Shown here in pieces: positions 9,323 to 17,995 of a stretch of 64,000 bases of DNA (its first letter is position 1; the number at the start of each line of letters is the position of its first letter). The position numbers and the translations under genes are program-made. The stretch lies in the NCBI RefSeq assembly GCF_001420695.1, contig NZ_LJJB01000007.1, forward strand, positions 1,572,184 through 1,636,183, read 5' to 3'. The stretch comes from Brevibacillus choshinensis (GTDB lineage Bacteria > Bacillota > Bacilli > Brevibacillales > Brevibacillaceae). The notes under the pieces were generated by a model. The model had not been told where the DNA came from. It made no database searches and worked only from the letters and a program-made list of their open reading frames with translations.

Positions 9323-10727
9323 TGTAGACAATGCAACGACTACAGGCATTCTCATGGACGGTCATGGCTCGATTGTTTGTTTTGCCAAGACCCATACTTC
9401 TGCTGATTTGGTAGGTGGAATATCACTAATCCTGAATAAGATTGGCAGGCAGCGCGAAGATGCATGTATGAACATTCGTGAAGTCATTATGGGAACTGAC
9501 TATTTTGCAAACGCTTTGCTCGGAGGGAAAAACCTCTCCAAAGTCTGTTCCGTCCGGATCGGACAAACAAGGAACACCATTCCTCCCTTATATGGGGGTT
9601 CTGATTACCTGTGCAGGGCGATTGGCCAAACAACGATTCATATAACGGGTGGGCACGAGATCGATGGAAGCCTGGCGTGGTTAGAGCCGTCCAAGCAAGA
9701 CTTGGAATCAGGCTTGCGGTCGATCAAGGATCAAGGTTTTAAAGCGTTTGCCATCACGGGTGCATTTTCTCCTGTGAACAACGACCATGAGAACAAGGTT
9801 GCTAGATGGATACGGGAGATAGTAGGGGAAGATTGCTCGATCACGACTTCCCATGAGCTCGGGAGTATTGGTTTTTTAGAAAGAGAAAACTCAGCTATTC
9901 TCAACGCTTCATTGTCAAAGCTCATTACCCTCTCCCTTCAAGGACTCGAAGGTTTAATACAAAAGCATAATATCGAAGCAAGGATATACTTTACACAAAA
10001 TGATGGTTCGCTCATGTCATACGAATCTGTGTTACGTCACCCCATCCGAACGTTAGGTTCTCGGATCTCGAATAGCTTTCGTGGGGCCTCTCTTCTTACA
10101 AAATTAAACGATTGTGTAATCGTAGATGTAAGTCAGTCTCGTGTCAGTATTGGGGCATTAGAGGGGGGCTTCCCCAGAGAAAAGCGGCGAAACCAAGCCA
10201 TTGCAGGTGTACGTGTGAACCTCCAGATGCCTGATATCATCAGTCTGTCACTCGAAAAGAAAGACTTATCACTCGATATGCCTGACTGTATAGACGATGA
10301 TTCGTTAGATGCGATCTATCACGCCATCCAACGATTTCAACCACGTTTTGAACCCCTTCCGATCGTTTTTGTGGGGGAAGGTAGTGAACGGGTAGCTTCC
10401 GCCTTTCCATATCCGTGGGCAGATGTCCTTCATCCAAAAGATTATCAGAACGTTAGCGCGATTGGAGCTTGCATTGCTCCCGTTAGTGGAAAAGTCGATC
10501 GGATATACTGGTTAGAAGAACGGGAACGGGAAGAAATCATTCAGGTGGCAAAAGCAGCGGCTATTCAAGCTGCAATTGATGGGGGAGCTGCTCCTCGCTC
10601 TGTTTTTGTACAGACTGTGGAGACGATTCCTTTGTCTTATATGCCGACGAAAGCATTACGAATCAAGGTGAAGGCGATAGGAAAGCTTGGCTTTCGTGAT
10701 AAAAATGAAGCTGGATTCAAAGGATGA
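9303..10727 (+). CDS. Degenerate hydantoinase A/oxoprolinase-like protein, copy 1
   Basis: 474 aa, ATG 9303, GAGGAG upstream, overlapping the DUF917 stop by 20 bp. Overall fold and length place it in the HyuA/oxoprolinase (ASKHA ATPase) group, and it aligns end to end with the 521-aa paralogue at 13514. The nucleotide-binding signatures are eroded: phosphate-1 loop reads GIDVDNATTTG where the paralogue has GIDVGGTHTDA, and the second phosphate motif reads VDVSQSRVSIGAL where the paralogue has VDVGGTTTDIGVL. The frame is intact and about 45 aa shorter, so it may be a non-catalytic or regulatory partner of the adjacent DUF917 protein rather than a pseudogene. Loss of activity is an inference. 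Confidence 0.75.
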   Translation: MYRLGIDVDNATTTGILMDGHGSIVCFAKTHTSADLVGGISLILNKIGRQREDACMNIREVIMGTDYFANALLGGKNLSKVCSVRIGQTRNTIPPLYGGSDYLCRAIGQTTIHITGGHEIDGSLAWLEPSKQDLESGLRSIKDQGFKAFAITGAFSPVNNDHENKVARWIREIVGEDCSITTSHELGSIGFLERENSAILNASLSKLITLSLQGLEGLIQKHNIEARIYFTQNDGSLMSYESVLRHPIRTLGSRISNSFRGASLLTKLNDCVIVDVSQSRVSIGALEGGFPREKRRNQAIAGVRVNLQMPDIISLSLEKKDLSLDMPDCIDDDSLDAIYHAIQRFQPRFEPLPIVFVGEGSERVASAFPYPWADVLHPKDYQNVSAIGACIAPVSGKVDRIYWLEEREREEIIQVAKAAAIQAAIDGGAAPRSVFVQTVETIPLSYMPTKALRIKVKAIGKLGFRDKNEAGFKG

Positions 10728-10756
10728 AAATCCTCGAGAATCCAGCTTTCTTTTTC
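10708..10756 (+). terminator. Strong terminator overlapping the gene end
   Basis: AAGCTGGATTC (10708-10718) pairs perfectly with GAATCCAGCTT (10738-10748) and is followed by TCTTTTTCT. The 5' arm lies inside the last codons of the hydantoinase-like gene, and the TGA is in the loop. Confidence 0.88.
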
Positions 10757-10764
10757 TCACTTTA

Positions 10765-10830
10765 TTCTCAATATGAGAAAATACTTAAAAAATGAGAAAA
10801 TAAGATAAAAAACGAGAAATATAGAGAATA
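10765..10830. promoter_or_regulatory. Phased TGAGAA repeats, candidate enhancer
   Basis: TTCTCA-ATA-TGAGAA is a perfect inverted repeat at 10765-10779. GAGAA recurs at 10775, 10794, 10814 and 10824, i.e. spaced by 19, 20 and 10 bp, so the copies lie on one face of the helix. The array is about 135-195 bp upstream of the -24/-12 promoter at 10962, the usual place of a sigma-54 enhancer. The probable binder is the activator at 6765. Confidence 0.6.
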
Positions 10831-10961
10831 AACAAAAAACAATGTGATAATCGTTATATTTAGAGCTTCTTTGTCGTTCCTTATTTGCAAATATTTGGTC
10901 GATTTGTTTGATTAGTGGATTCCGTTCCGACCATTTATGATGAAAAAGCGGTACCTTCCGT

Positions 10962-10978
10962 TTGGCATGGCATTTGCA
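10962..10978 (+). promoter_or_regulatory. Sigma-54 (-24/-12) promoter of the permease operon
   Basis: TTGGCATGGCATTTGCA fits TGGCACG-N4-TTGCW with correct GG/GC spacing. It lies 94 bp before the permease start, leaving a longish leader with RBS AAAGGAGGGG. Confidence 0.88.
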
Positions 10979-11071
10979 AAATAGAATATTCAAACATTTC
11001 GGAGGTGAATATTTCGATTTTTCTCAGTTCCGTGCTTACAAACAAATAGAAGGTAAAGGAGGGGCGAAATC

Positions 11072-12394
11072 ATGGTTGGTCAATCAAACATGGCGGACGA
11101 TTACTCACTTAGCAGAGTGCCGCAAGAAGCGCGTGTCCCCATGTGGGAAATTCTCGTCATTCGGATTGGTGCTTTCACATCTCTTAGCCAATTCATTTTA
11201 GGTGCATTTCTTGGGTATGGGATGTCTTTTTGGGATGCAGCATTAGCAAGTTTTCTAGGGGCCATTATTCTCGAAGTGGTCATTCTACTCATCGGGATCG
11301 CAGGCGCACGTGAAGGACTTTCCACAAGTATGCTGAGCCGCTGGACAGGATTTGGGAAATATGGATCCAGTATCATCGGAATTGTCATTGCTGTCTCGAC
11401 GATCGGATGGTTCGGCGTTCAAAACTCCGTATTCGCCAATGGGATAAACAACGCTTTAGGGGGAGCATTAGGATTTCCTCTAGCCGCGATCTTGACGGGA
11501 TTGTTCGTCACGGTTATCGTCATTTTCGGCTTTAAATGGCTGGGTGTGACAGCTAAGATCGCCGTTCCTGGTTTTTTACTCGCCATTGCTTATGGAATCT
11601 ATCAGGTGTTTGAAAGTCATTCCCTTCCGGAGTTAATCAGCTCTGCAGCACCTGGTCCAGCCCTTTCGTTAGGTGCTGCAGCAACCATGGTTGCCGGAAG
11701 CTTCATGGTGGGAGCGGTGCTAACACCAGATATGACGCGCTATTGCCGCAGCAGCAAAGACGTGCTTTGGTCGACTTTGATCTCCGTTGTCATTGGGGAA
11801 ATTATCATTAACTTGATTGCCGTACTCATGGCACACGCGGTGAAAACGAGTGACGTGGTAACGATTGCTCTCCAAACTTCCGGTTGGCTGGGAGCTGCGA
11901 CCGTGATTTTCGCCACCGTGAAAATTAACGATATCAACTTGTATTCCGCATCATTAGGCTTCACCAATATCATCCACGCTCTATTTGGCAAGAATGTGAA
12001 TCGCGGTCTCATTACACTAATTGTCGGAATTGCGGGAACTGTATTATCTGTTATTGGAATCTTGGATCAGTTTGTTAACTTTCTTGTCTTTCTAGGGGTA
12101 TGGATCCCTCCTATTGCCGGAATCATGGTAGTTGATTATTTCATCTTAAAAAGAAGCAGAAAAGTGTTGGATGAAAGCCGAAAGCATGGAGAACTGCCAG
12201 AAGTATGTGAAACCTGGAATCCGGTTTCGATCGTCGCTTGGGCACTCGGTTTTGGGATCGGCTACCTGTTTCAATGGGGAATTCCATCGATTAATTCACT
12301 CGTTGTCGCTGGTATTGCCTACTTTATTGGTATGAAAGTATTCGGAGCCACTCTGGATAGCAAACTCAATGTAAAGATGGACAAAGCAGGTTAA
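11072..12394 (+). CDS. NCS1-family permease (cytosine/hydantoin-type)
   Basis: 440 aa, about 12 hydrophobic segments, with the NCS1 layout; it resembles CodB-type cytosine permeases (RVPQEARVPMWEI near the N-terminus, then a long TM series, and WIPPIAGIMVVDYF near the C-terminal third). NCS1 proteins import nucleobases, allantoin or hydantoins with Na+ or H+. ATG 11072 has AAAGGAGGGGC upstream. It heads a sigma-54-driven operon with DUF917, hydantoinase-like, racemase and probably further genes, so its cargo is likely a small heterocycle such as a hydantoin or thiohydantoin. The exact ligand cannot be read from sequence. Confidence 0.88.
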   Translation: MVGQSNMADDYSLSRVPQEARVPMWEILVIRIGAFTSLSQFILGAFLGYGMSFWDAALASFLGAIILEVVILLIGIAGAREGLSTSMLSRWTGFGKYGSSIIGIVIAVSTIGWFGVQNSVFANGINNALGGALGFPLAAILTGLFVTVIVIFGFKWLGVTAKIAVPGFLLAIAYGIYQVFESHSLPELISSAAPGPALSLGAAATMVAGSFMVGAVLTPDMTRYCRSSKDVLWSTLISVVIGEIIINLIAVLMAHAVKTSDVVTIALQTSGWLGAATVIFATVKINDINLYSASLGFTNIIHALFGKNVNRGLITLIVGIAGTVLSVIGILDQFVNFLVFLGVWIPPIAGIMVVDYFILKRSRKVLDESRKHGELPEVCETWNPVSIVAWALGFGIGYLFQWGIPSINSLVVAGIAYFIGMKVFGATLDSKLNVKMDKAG

Positions 12395-12419
12395 ATCTTA
12401 GAGCAGAGGAGAGATACAC

Positions 12420-13517
12420 GTGAGACAGATAGGTAAACAAGAAATCGAAGACATCGCAGTAGGTGCCGCAGTATTGGGCACGGGAGGCGGAGGGGATCCT
12501 TACATCGGGAAATTGATGGCTCTCCAAGCTATTGAAGAATACGGACCGATTACCTTACTGTCTGTGGATGAAGTTCCCGATGATGCACTCGTCGTGGCTT
12601 CTGGGGGGATGGGAGCACCGACCGTCCTGATCGAGAAAATCCCTAGTGGTCATGAAGTTGCGCAGACATTTCAAGCACTCGAAAAGTACATGGGAAAAGA
12701 AGTCTTTGCCACGTACCCGATCGAAGCAGGCGGCATCAACTCGATGCTCCCACTTGCCCTTGCTGCCCAACTCCGACTGCCAGTAGTGGACGTGGATGGG
12801 ATGGGCCGCGCTTTTCCAGAGCTACAGATGACGACCTTCTACCTCGACGGAATTTCCGCTACTCCGATGGTTCTGGCAGACGAAAAAGGGAACGTCACAA
12901 TCATGGACACCATCGATAATTCATGGACCGAACGGATTGCTCGCAGTGTTACCGTACAAAAGGGAGGGGCGGCCACATGCGCCATTTACCCGATGCTGGG
13001 TAAAAACCTGAAGGAAAGCGGCATTCACAGCATTTTGCAGCTGGAAGAAGAGATCGGCCGCGCAATCCGCTTGGCGAAGGAAGCGAATTTGGATCCCGTC
13101 CATGAAGTATTGAAATTGACGAGTGGATACGAATTGTTCCGTGGAAAAGTCGTTGACGTTGACCGCAAGACAGAAGGTGGATGGGCACGTGGAACCGCAA
13201 CGATGGAAGGGCTGTTGGATTATAAAGGCGAAACTCTAGAGCTGCGATTCCAAAATGAGCATTTGCTGGCGAAAACGAAAGAGAGTCTTCTCTGCGTAAC
13301 TCCTGACTTGATTGCCGTATTGGATGCAGAAACGGGATTGCCGATTACGACGGAGGGTCTGCGCTATGGAGCACGTGTGGTTGTCATTGGTATGCAATGC
13401 AATCCGAAATGGCGCACACCGAAAGGAATTGAGACGGTGGGACCACGCTACTTCCGTTATGATGTGGACTATATCCCTATTGAAGAATTGGTTGGGAAAG
13501 GGAGCGTTGCGAAATGA
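12420..13517 (+). CDS. DUF917 family protein, copy 2
   Basis: 365 aa. ATG-less start: GTG 12420 with GAGGAGAG nine bases upstream. Contains GTGGGGDP (21-28) and MGRAFPELQMTTF, the family hallmarks. It is the better-conserved partner of the pair (8192 is copy 1), placed directly before the canonical hydantoinase-A-like gene, which it overlaps by 4 bp (ATGA). DUF917 and HyuA-like proteins are found together in many bacteria, often fused, which suggests a joint reaction: ATP-driven activation or ring opening by the HyuA partner and processing by DUF917. The substrate is unknown. Confidence 0.85.
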   Translation: MRQIGKQEIEDIAVGAAVLGTGGGGDPYIGKLMALQAIEEYGPITLLSVDEVPDDALVVASGGMGAPTVLIEKIPSGHEVAQTFQALEKYMGKEVFATYPIEAGGINSMLPLALAAQLRLPVVDVDGMGRAFPELQMTTFYLDGISATPMVLADEKGNVTIMDTIDNSWTERIARSVTVQKGGAATCAIYPMLGKNLKESGIHSILQLEEEIGRAIRLAKEANLDPVHEVLKLTSGYELFRGKVVDVDRKTEGGWARGTATMEGLLDYKGETLELRFQNEHLLAKTKESLLCVTPDLIAVLDAETGLPITTEGLRYGARVVVIGMQCNPKWRTPKGIETVGPRYFRYDVDYIPIEELVGKGSVAK

Positions 13518-15079
13518 GCTATCGAATCGGGATTGACGTAGGCGGCACACATACAGATGCAGTGTTATTGGACCGTGACTATCGAGTACTGGCGCAAACA
13601 AAGTCTTCTACGACTCAGGATGTAAGTACAGGCATTTACGAGGCCATGCGTGAAGTGATCACACAAGCAGGGGTTCCTCGTGAACAAATTACGTATGCGA
13701 TGTTGGGCACGACTCACTGCACCAATGCGATTGTGGAACGCAAACGTTTGAATGAAATTGCCGTCATTCGTATAGGCGCGCCAGCCACACTCGCCATCAA
13801 ACCATTAATCGGTGTCCCCGAGGACCTGAGGGCGCACCTCGGAAAACGTGTGTATGTCATTCGAGGCGGTCATGAGTTTGATGGTCGTGAAATCGTGAAG
13901 CTGGATGAGGAAGAATTGTATCGCATCGCCCAAGAGATCAAAGGAAAAGTGGATTCTGTAGCGGTTTCCTCTGTGTTCTCTCCTGTCTCAAAAGACCATG
14001 AGCTGAGAGCTGCCGAAATCTTGCGAGAAGTATTAGGCGTAGAAACGCCGATTTCTCTCTCCTATGAAATTGGTAGCGTAGGCTTGCTAGAGCGTGAAAA
14101 CGCAACGATTTTGAATGCGGCGATCGTCACGGTTGCAAAAACGACGGCTTACGGCTTTATGGACGCACTGAAAGCAGAAGGCGTCAATGCCAGAGTCTTT
14201 TTCGGGCAAAACGACGGGACGTTAATGAGTATTGAATACGCCATTAAGTATCCGATCCTCACTATCGGTTGCGGTCCAACGAACAGTATTCGTGGAGCGT
14301 CTTATTTGTCCGGACTTGCAAATGCACTTGTCGTTGATGTCGGGGGAACCACTACCGATATCGGTGTCCTCGTTAATTCGTTCCCGCGTGAGTCCTCTTT
14401 GGCAGTCGAAATCGGTGGAGCTCGTACGAATTTCCGAATGCCCGACCTGATTTCGATTGGATTGGGTGGAGGAACCATCGTTCGTATTCAAGAGGATGGC
14501 CAGATTACAGTCGGCCCGGATAGCGTCGGCTACCAGCTTCCGCAAAAAGGGCTGGCATTCGGCGGGGATACATTGACCACGACGGATGTGGTGATCGCAT
14601 TGGGCAAAGTGAACATTGGCGACCGTGAGAAAGTAGCTCACTTAGATAAAGACCTTTTGGATCGAGTCTACAACCGCATTGTCGAAATGGCTGAGGAAGC
14701 AATCGACAAGATGAAGACGAGTGCAGATCCAGTGCCGGTCATTCTCGTTGGTGGTGGTAGTATCCTTTTGCCAGACGAATTAAAGGGTGCGTCCCAAATC
14801 ATTCGACCTGAAAACTTCGGCGTAGCCAATGCCATTGGTGCTGCGATCGCACAAATCAGCGGACAGATCGATCGGGTCTTCTCCCTCGATGAAGTCGGTC
14901 GCGAGAAGACGTTGGAAACAGCAAAACAAATGGCGATCGACGAAGCAATCTCTGCAGGGGCAGAACCAGCTACCATTGAAATCGTCGAATTTGAAGATAT
15001 TCCGTTGTCCTATCTGGGCAACGCCACTCGCATTCGCGTGAAGGCAGCAGGCACGCTGGCTACTGCGGTAGAGGTCTAA
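13514..15079 (+). CDS. Hydantoinase/oxoprolinase A-like ATPase, copy 2
   Basis: 521 aa, ATG 13514 overlapping the DUF917 stop. The ASKHA nucleotide-binding motifs are intact: GIDVGGTHTDAVLLD (5-19), a central VDVGGTTTDIGVL, and GGGSILLPD near residue 414. Family members use ATP to open or carboxylate small amide, lactam or ketone substrates (N-methylhydantoinase A, oxoprolinase, acetone carboxylase beta). No HyuB subunit is encoded nearby; DUF917 takes that place. It belongs to the sigma-54 operon starting at 11072. Compare the degenerate copy at 9303. Confidence 0.85.
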   Translation: MSYRIGIDVGGTHTDAVLLDRDYRVLAQTKSSTTQDVSTGIYEAMREVITQAGVPREQITYAMLGTTHCTNAIVERKRLNEIAVIRIGAPATLAIKPLIGVPEDLRAHLGKRVYVIRGGHEFDGREIVKLDEEELYRIAQEIKGKVDSVAVSSVFSPVSKDHELRAAEILREVLGVETPISLSYEIGSVGLLERENATILNAAIVTVAKTTAYGFMDALKAEGVNARVFFGQNDGTLMSIEYAIKYPILTIGCGPTNSIRGASYLSGLANALVVDVGGTTTDIGVLVNSFPRESSLAVEIGGARTNFRMPDLISIGLGGGTIVRIQEDGQITVGPDSVGYQLPQKGLAFGGDTLTTTDVVIALGKVNIGDREKVAHLDKDLLDRVYNRIVEMAEEAIDKMKTSADPVPVILVGGGSILLPDELKGASQIIRPENFGVANAIGAAIAQISGQIDRVFSLDEVGREKTLETAKQMAIDEAISAGAEPATIEIVEFEDIPLSYLGNATRIRVKAAGTLATAVEV

Positions 15080-15166
15080 TCTCATTGAACTTGGGGAACG
15101 AAATATCGATTTTGTCAGTAAGAAAAGGCAGCTCTTAAAAATTTGAAGATAAAGAGGGGATTTCTT

Positions 15167-15889
15167 ATGAAAATCAGAGTCTTATTGCCTACGATCATGG
15201 ATATTTTTAACGAAGAGGTAAAGCAGGAGTTTGCCCACTACCTCGACGAAACGACGGAGGTACAGGTGTGCCACTTGGACTATGGACCAGCTTCCGTGGA
15301 GGGAGAATACGACGAGGCTTTGGCTATACCCAATATGCTGGAAAAAGCCATTGAAGCGCAAAACGATGGTTGCGACGGTGTAATCAGCTTGTGCTTTGCA
15401 GATCCAGGAGTGAAGGCGGCACGGGAAGTAGTCGATATTCCAGTCGTGGGTGCAGGTGAGTCTTCCATGCTCTTTGCAAGTCTCTTGGCAAAGTCGTACT
15501 CCGTCGTGACGGTACTCCCAAACGTGATTTCCATGATTGAAAATGTGACAAAATCGGTAGGAGTGAACGGTAAATTAGCTTCGATTCGTTATGTAGACAT
15601 CCCAGTTCTGGAACTCGTGGATAAAGAGAAAATGGAAAATGCCTTGTTTGAGGAAATGGTCAGGGCGATTGAGATTGATAAAGCCCATGCGTTGATCTTG
15701 GGCTGCACAGGAATGATGGGGGTCACAGAGGCTCTCCAGAATAGGCTGAAAGACCACGGCTATGATGTACCTGTTATCGATCCTTCTTTTGCTTCAGCGA
15801 AAACGTTGGAAAGTCTAATTTCCATGAAGGTGAAACAAAGTCGTTTGACTTACATGAAGCCTACTCAAAAGCTTCGCACATCAAGATAA
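15167..15889 (+). CDS. Aspartate/glutamate/hydantoin racemase family protein
   Basis: 240 aa from ATG 15167, with AAAGAGGGGA upstream; a longer frame starts at 15143 without a site. The two active-site cysteines of the family are visible: Cys76 in ISLCFADP and one near residue 183 in LGCTGMMG. Such enzymes racemise hydantoins, Asp, Glu or allantoin by a two-base mechanism. Context with an NCS1 permease and hydantoinase-like proteins favours a hydantoin-type substrate, so that both enantiomers can be used. It closes with a strong hairpin and is 87 bp after the hydantoinase-like gene. Confidence 0.82.
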   Translation: MKIRVLLPTIMDIFNEEVKQEFAHYLDETTEVQVCHLDYGPASVEGEYDEALAIPNMLEKAIEAQNDGCDGVISLCFADPGVKAAREVVDIPVVGAGESSMLFASLLAKSYSVVTVLPNVISMIENVTKSVGVNGKLASIRYVDIPVLELVDKEKMENALFEEMVRAIEIDKAHALILGCTGMMGVTEALQNRLKDHGYDVPVIDPSFASAKTLESLISMKVKQSRLTYMKPTQKLRTSR

Positions 15890-15896
15890 TGTCCAA

Positions 15897-15936
15897 ACAA
15901 CCTGGAGGATTCGGTCGCCCTCCAGGTTGTTTCATT
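15897..15936 (+). terminator. Terminator after the racemase gene
   Basis: ACAACCTGGAGG (15897-15908) and CCTCCAGGTTGT (15919-15930) form a 12-bp perfect stem followed by TTCATT. The short U-tract suggests partial readthrough into the aminotransferase gene. Confidence 0.7.
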
Positions 15937-15969
15937 ACCTGTGATTGAATAAGAGGAGGAGAAGAAAAA

Positions 15970-16926
15970 GTGGAAATGATCGAAACGTCGAAAGGTCCAT
16001 CTCCCAAAAAGGAAATCACGTCAGGCTTTTGCTTTTTTAAAGGCCAAATCATGCCTTTAGCAGAGGCAAACGTCAACATTTCAACACATGCATTGAATTA
16101 CGGAACCGGCTGCTTCGAGGGCATCCGTGCGTACTGGAATGAGCAAGAAGGACAGCTGTACGTGTTGAAAGCGTTGGAGCATTACCAACGATTATTACTT
16201 TCTTGCCGCATTCTGAAAATCACCCTGCCATACACGGCTGAAGAACTGGTTGAGTGGACATGTAAAATGCTTGCGGAAAATGAATATCGGGAAGACGTTT
16301 ACATTCGCCCGTTTGCCTTTAAAGCCTCACAGGTAATCAAAGTCACGTTAACGGGACTTCGCGATGAGTTGGCGATTTTTTCGGTACCAATGGGGAACTA
16401 CGTCGATACGGCCGGTCTTGCCGCTACGGTCTCCAGTTGGCAGCGGATTTCCGACAACATGATTCCTTCACGTGCCAAGGTAACCGGCGCGTATATTAAC
16501 CCTGCCTTGGCAAATGACGCTGCAACGGCAGACGGTTACGATGAAGCGATTATGCTCTCTAGTGACGGCCAAGTATCCGAGGCAAGCTCGGCAAACTTGT
16601 TCATTGTGCGCAATGGTGTGCTAGTCACGACCCCGATTACATCGGACATCCTTGAAGGCATCACCAGACGCGCTATTATGCAACTAGCAGAGGACTTGGA
16701 CCTGTCGTACGAGGTTCGCCAGATTGATCGAACCGAGCTGTACATTTGCGATGAAATGTTCCTAGCTGGTACAGGTGCTCAAATCGCCGCGATCACTTCC
16801 GTAGATCGACGCCCAGTCGGCAACGGAGTCATGGGTCTCATTACGAAGCAACTGCAGGCTGCATATGATCATGCCGTTCGCGGCAGAGATGCGCGTTATC
16901 TGGATTGGGTGACCCCCGTTTATTAA
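15970..16926 (+). CDS. Fold-type-IV aminotransferase (branched-chain / D-amino-acid type)
   Basis: 318 aa. GTG 15970 lies ten bases after AGGAGGAG; ATG 15976 is an alternative. PLP enzyme of the IlvE/Dat/PabC group: NYGTGCFEGIRAYW near the N-terminus, the catalytic Lys in SRAKVTGAYINPALA, and the phosphate-binding VSEASSANLF and GITRRAI. It transfers an amino group between an amino acid and a 2-oxo acid. It resembles IlvE in sequence, but its place in this catabolic cluster, after a racemase, suggests deamination of an amino acid released from the heterocycle, giving a 2-oxo acid. This would fit the nearby 2-oxoacid dehydrogenase, but that link is speculation. Confidence 0.85.
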   Translation: MEMIETSKGPSPKKEITSGFCFFKGQIMPLAEANVNISTHALNYGTGCFEGIRAYWNEQEGQLYVLKALEHYQRLLLSCRILKITLPYTAEELVEWTCKMLAENEYREDVYIRPFAFKASQVIKVTLTGLRDELAIFSVPMGNYVDTAGLAATVSSWQRISDNMIPSRAKVTGAYINPALANDAATADGYDEAIMLSSDGQVSEASSANLFIVRNGVLVTTPITSDILEGITRRAIMQLAEDLDLSYEVRQIDRTELYICDEMFLAGTGAQIAAITSVDRRPVGNGVMGLITKQLQAAYDHAVRGRDARYLDWVTPVY

Positions 16927-17010
16927 TGATTTAGCTAGCATGAAGAGGAAAACGTCCTAGATTTCTCGAATAGCATCGACAACAGGCTGATAGCAAAGGA
17001 CTGGTTATAG

Positions 17011-17784
17011 ATGATGAATAATGTAGTCAAGAAAAAATTGAAGAATGGTGAGAAAGCAGTTGGCGCTTTTATAGGCATTTACAGCCCGGAGATCGTAGAA
17101 ATGCTCGGGTATTCCGGCTTTGACTTTCTCGTCATCGATGACGAACACGGCGCGTTTAGTCCCAGAGATCTGGAGAATATGATTCGTGCTGCCGAAAGAG
17201 TCGATCTCGTCCCCATTGTACGGGTCTCCTATGATCCCTCCTGCATCCAAAAAGCATTGGATCGTGGGGCCAAAGGAATTCAAGTCCCGATGGTGAATAC
17301 GAGAGAAGATGCTGAGTTGGTCGTAAAAAGAGCGAAGTTCCCCCCCATTGGCCAACGGGGTGCTGCTTTTATCACTCGACCTTCACGGTATGGAAAAGAT
17401 CAGGGGAAAGCATATTTGGATGCAGCGGATGACAACATTCTGGTAATTGTACATATTGAAACACCAGAAGCGGTGGCTAATTTTGATGAAATCATCAGCG
17501 TCCCCGGCATCGACATGGCGTTTATCGGGCCGACTGACTTATCCATTTCCATGGGATACAAAGAAGAGGGAGCTCAGCATCCAGAGGTACAAAAAGTGAT
17601 CGCGCAGCTGCGTGAACGTGCTTTGCAAAAGAACATACCCCTCGGCACGATAGCTGCTAGCCCCTATGGAGTTCGTCAGGAGCTGCAGAAAGGTACATCG
17701 TTTGTCGCTGTCGTCCTTACTTCTGTTTTCATGACTGCCTTTTCCGAAGTGGTAGATGCTGGCCAGGGTGCCCATCAAGCATAG
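17011..17784 (+). CDS. HpaI/HpcH-family class II aldolase
   Basis: 257 aa. Metal-dependent pyruvate aldolase fold: DDEHGAF near residue 44, GAKGIQVPMV, metal ligand Glu in VHIETPEA and Asp in GIDMAFIGPTDLS. HpaI enzymes split 4-hydroxy-2-oxo acids into pyruvate and an aldehyde. In this cluster it would act last, after transamination to a 2-oxo acid. Start ATG 17011 (a second ATG follows at once); the ribosome site GGACTGG is weak. It ends before a good terminator. Confidence 0.85.
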   Translation: MMNNVVKKKLKNGEKAVGAFIGIYSPEIVEMLGYSGFDFLVIDDEHGAFSPRDLENMIRAAERVDLVPIVRVSYDPSCIQKALDRGAKGIQVPMVNTREDAELVVKRAKFPPIGQRGAAFITRPSRYGKDQGKAYLDAADDNILVIVHIETPEAVANFDEIISVPGIDMAFIGPTDLSISMGYKEEGAQHPEVQKVIAQLRERALQKNIPLGTIAASPYGVRQELQKGTSFVAVVLTSVFMTAFSEVVDAGQGAHQA

Positions 17785-17796
17785 ATGATAAGGTGA

Positions 17797-17829
17797 AACT
17801 CCGTTGCGCAGTGGGACGGAGTTTTTTTT
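17797..17829 (+). terminator. Terminator of the DUF917/hydantoinase cluster
   Basis: AACTCCGT (17797-17804) pairs with ACGGAGTT (17816-17823) and is followed by eight T in total. Confidence 0.88.
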
Positions 17830-17873
17830 GTCCGTTGCCTGAATAAGGATGTTTTTCCAGTATCGTAGCTTTT

Positions 17874-17929
17874 CCCCCTTTTACTAGAATCTGTTCTCGA
17901 CATGAGCCACTAGTACAAGGGGGTTTTCC
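17874..17929 (+). terminator. Second hairpin with T-run before the acetyltransferase gene
   Basis: CCCCCTTTTACTAG (17874-17887) and CTAGTACAAGGGGG (17910-17923) pair at 13 of 14 positions, followed by TTTTCC. It may be a back-up terminator or a leader element of the 17996 gene. Confidence 0.5.
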
Positions 17930-17995
17930 TTTATCAGAGGAAGGAAAGCCTAATAGTGAGTTGTCAGAGCTTGTGCCTGAAAGGATGCGAAATGC

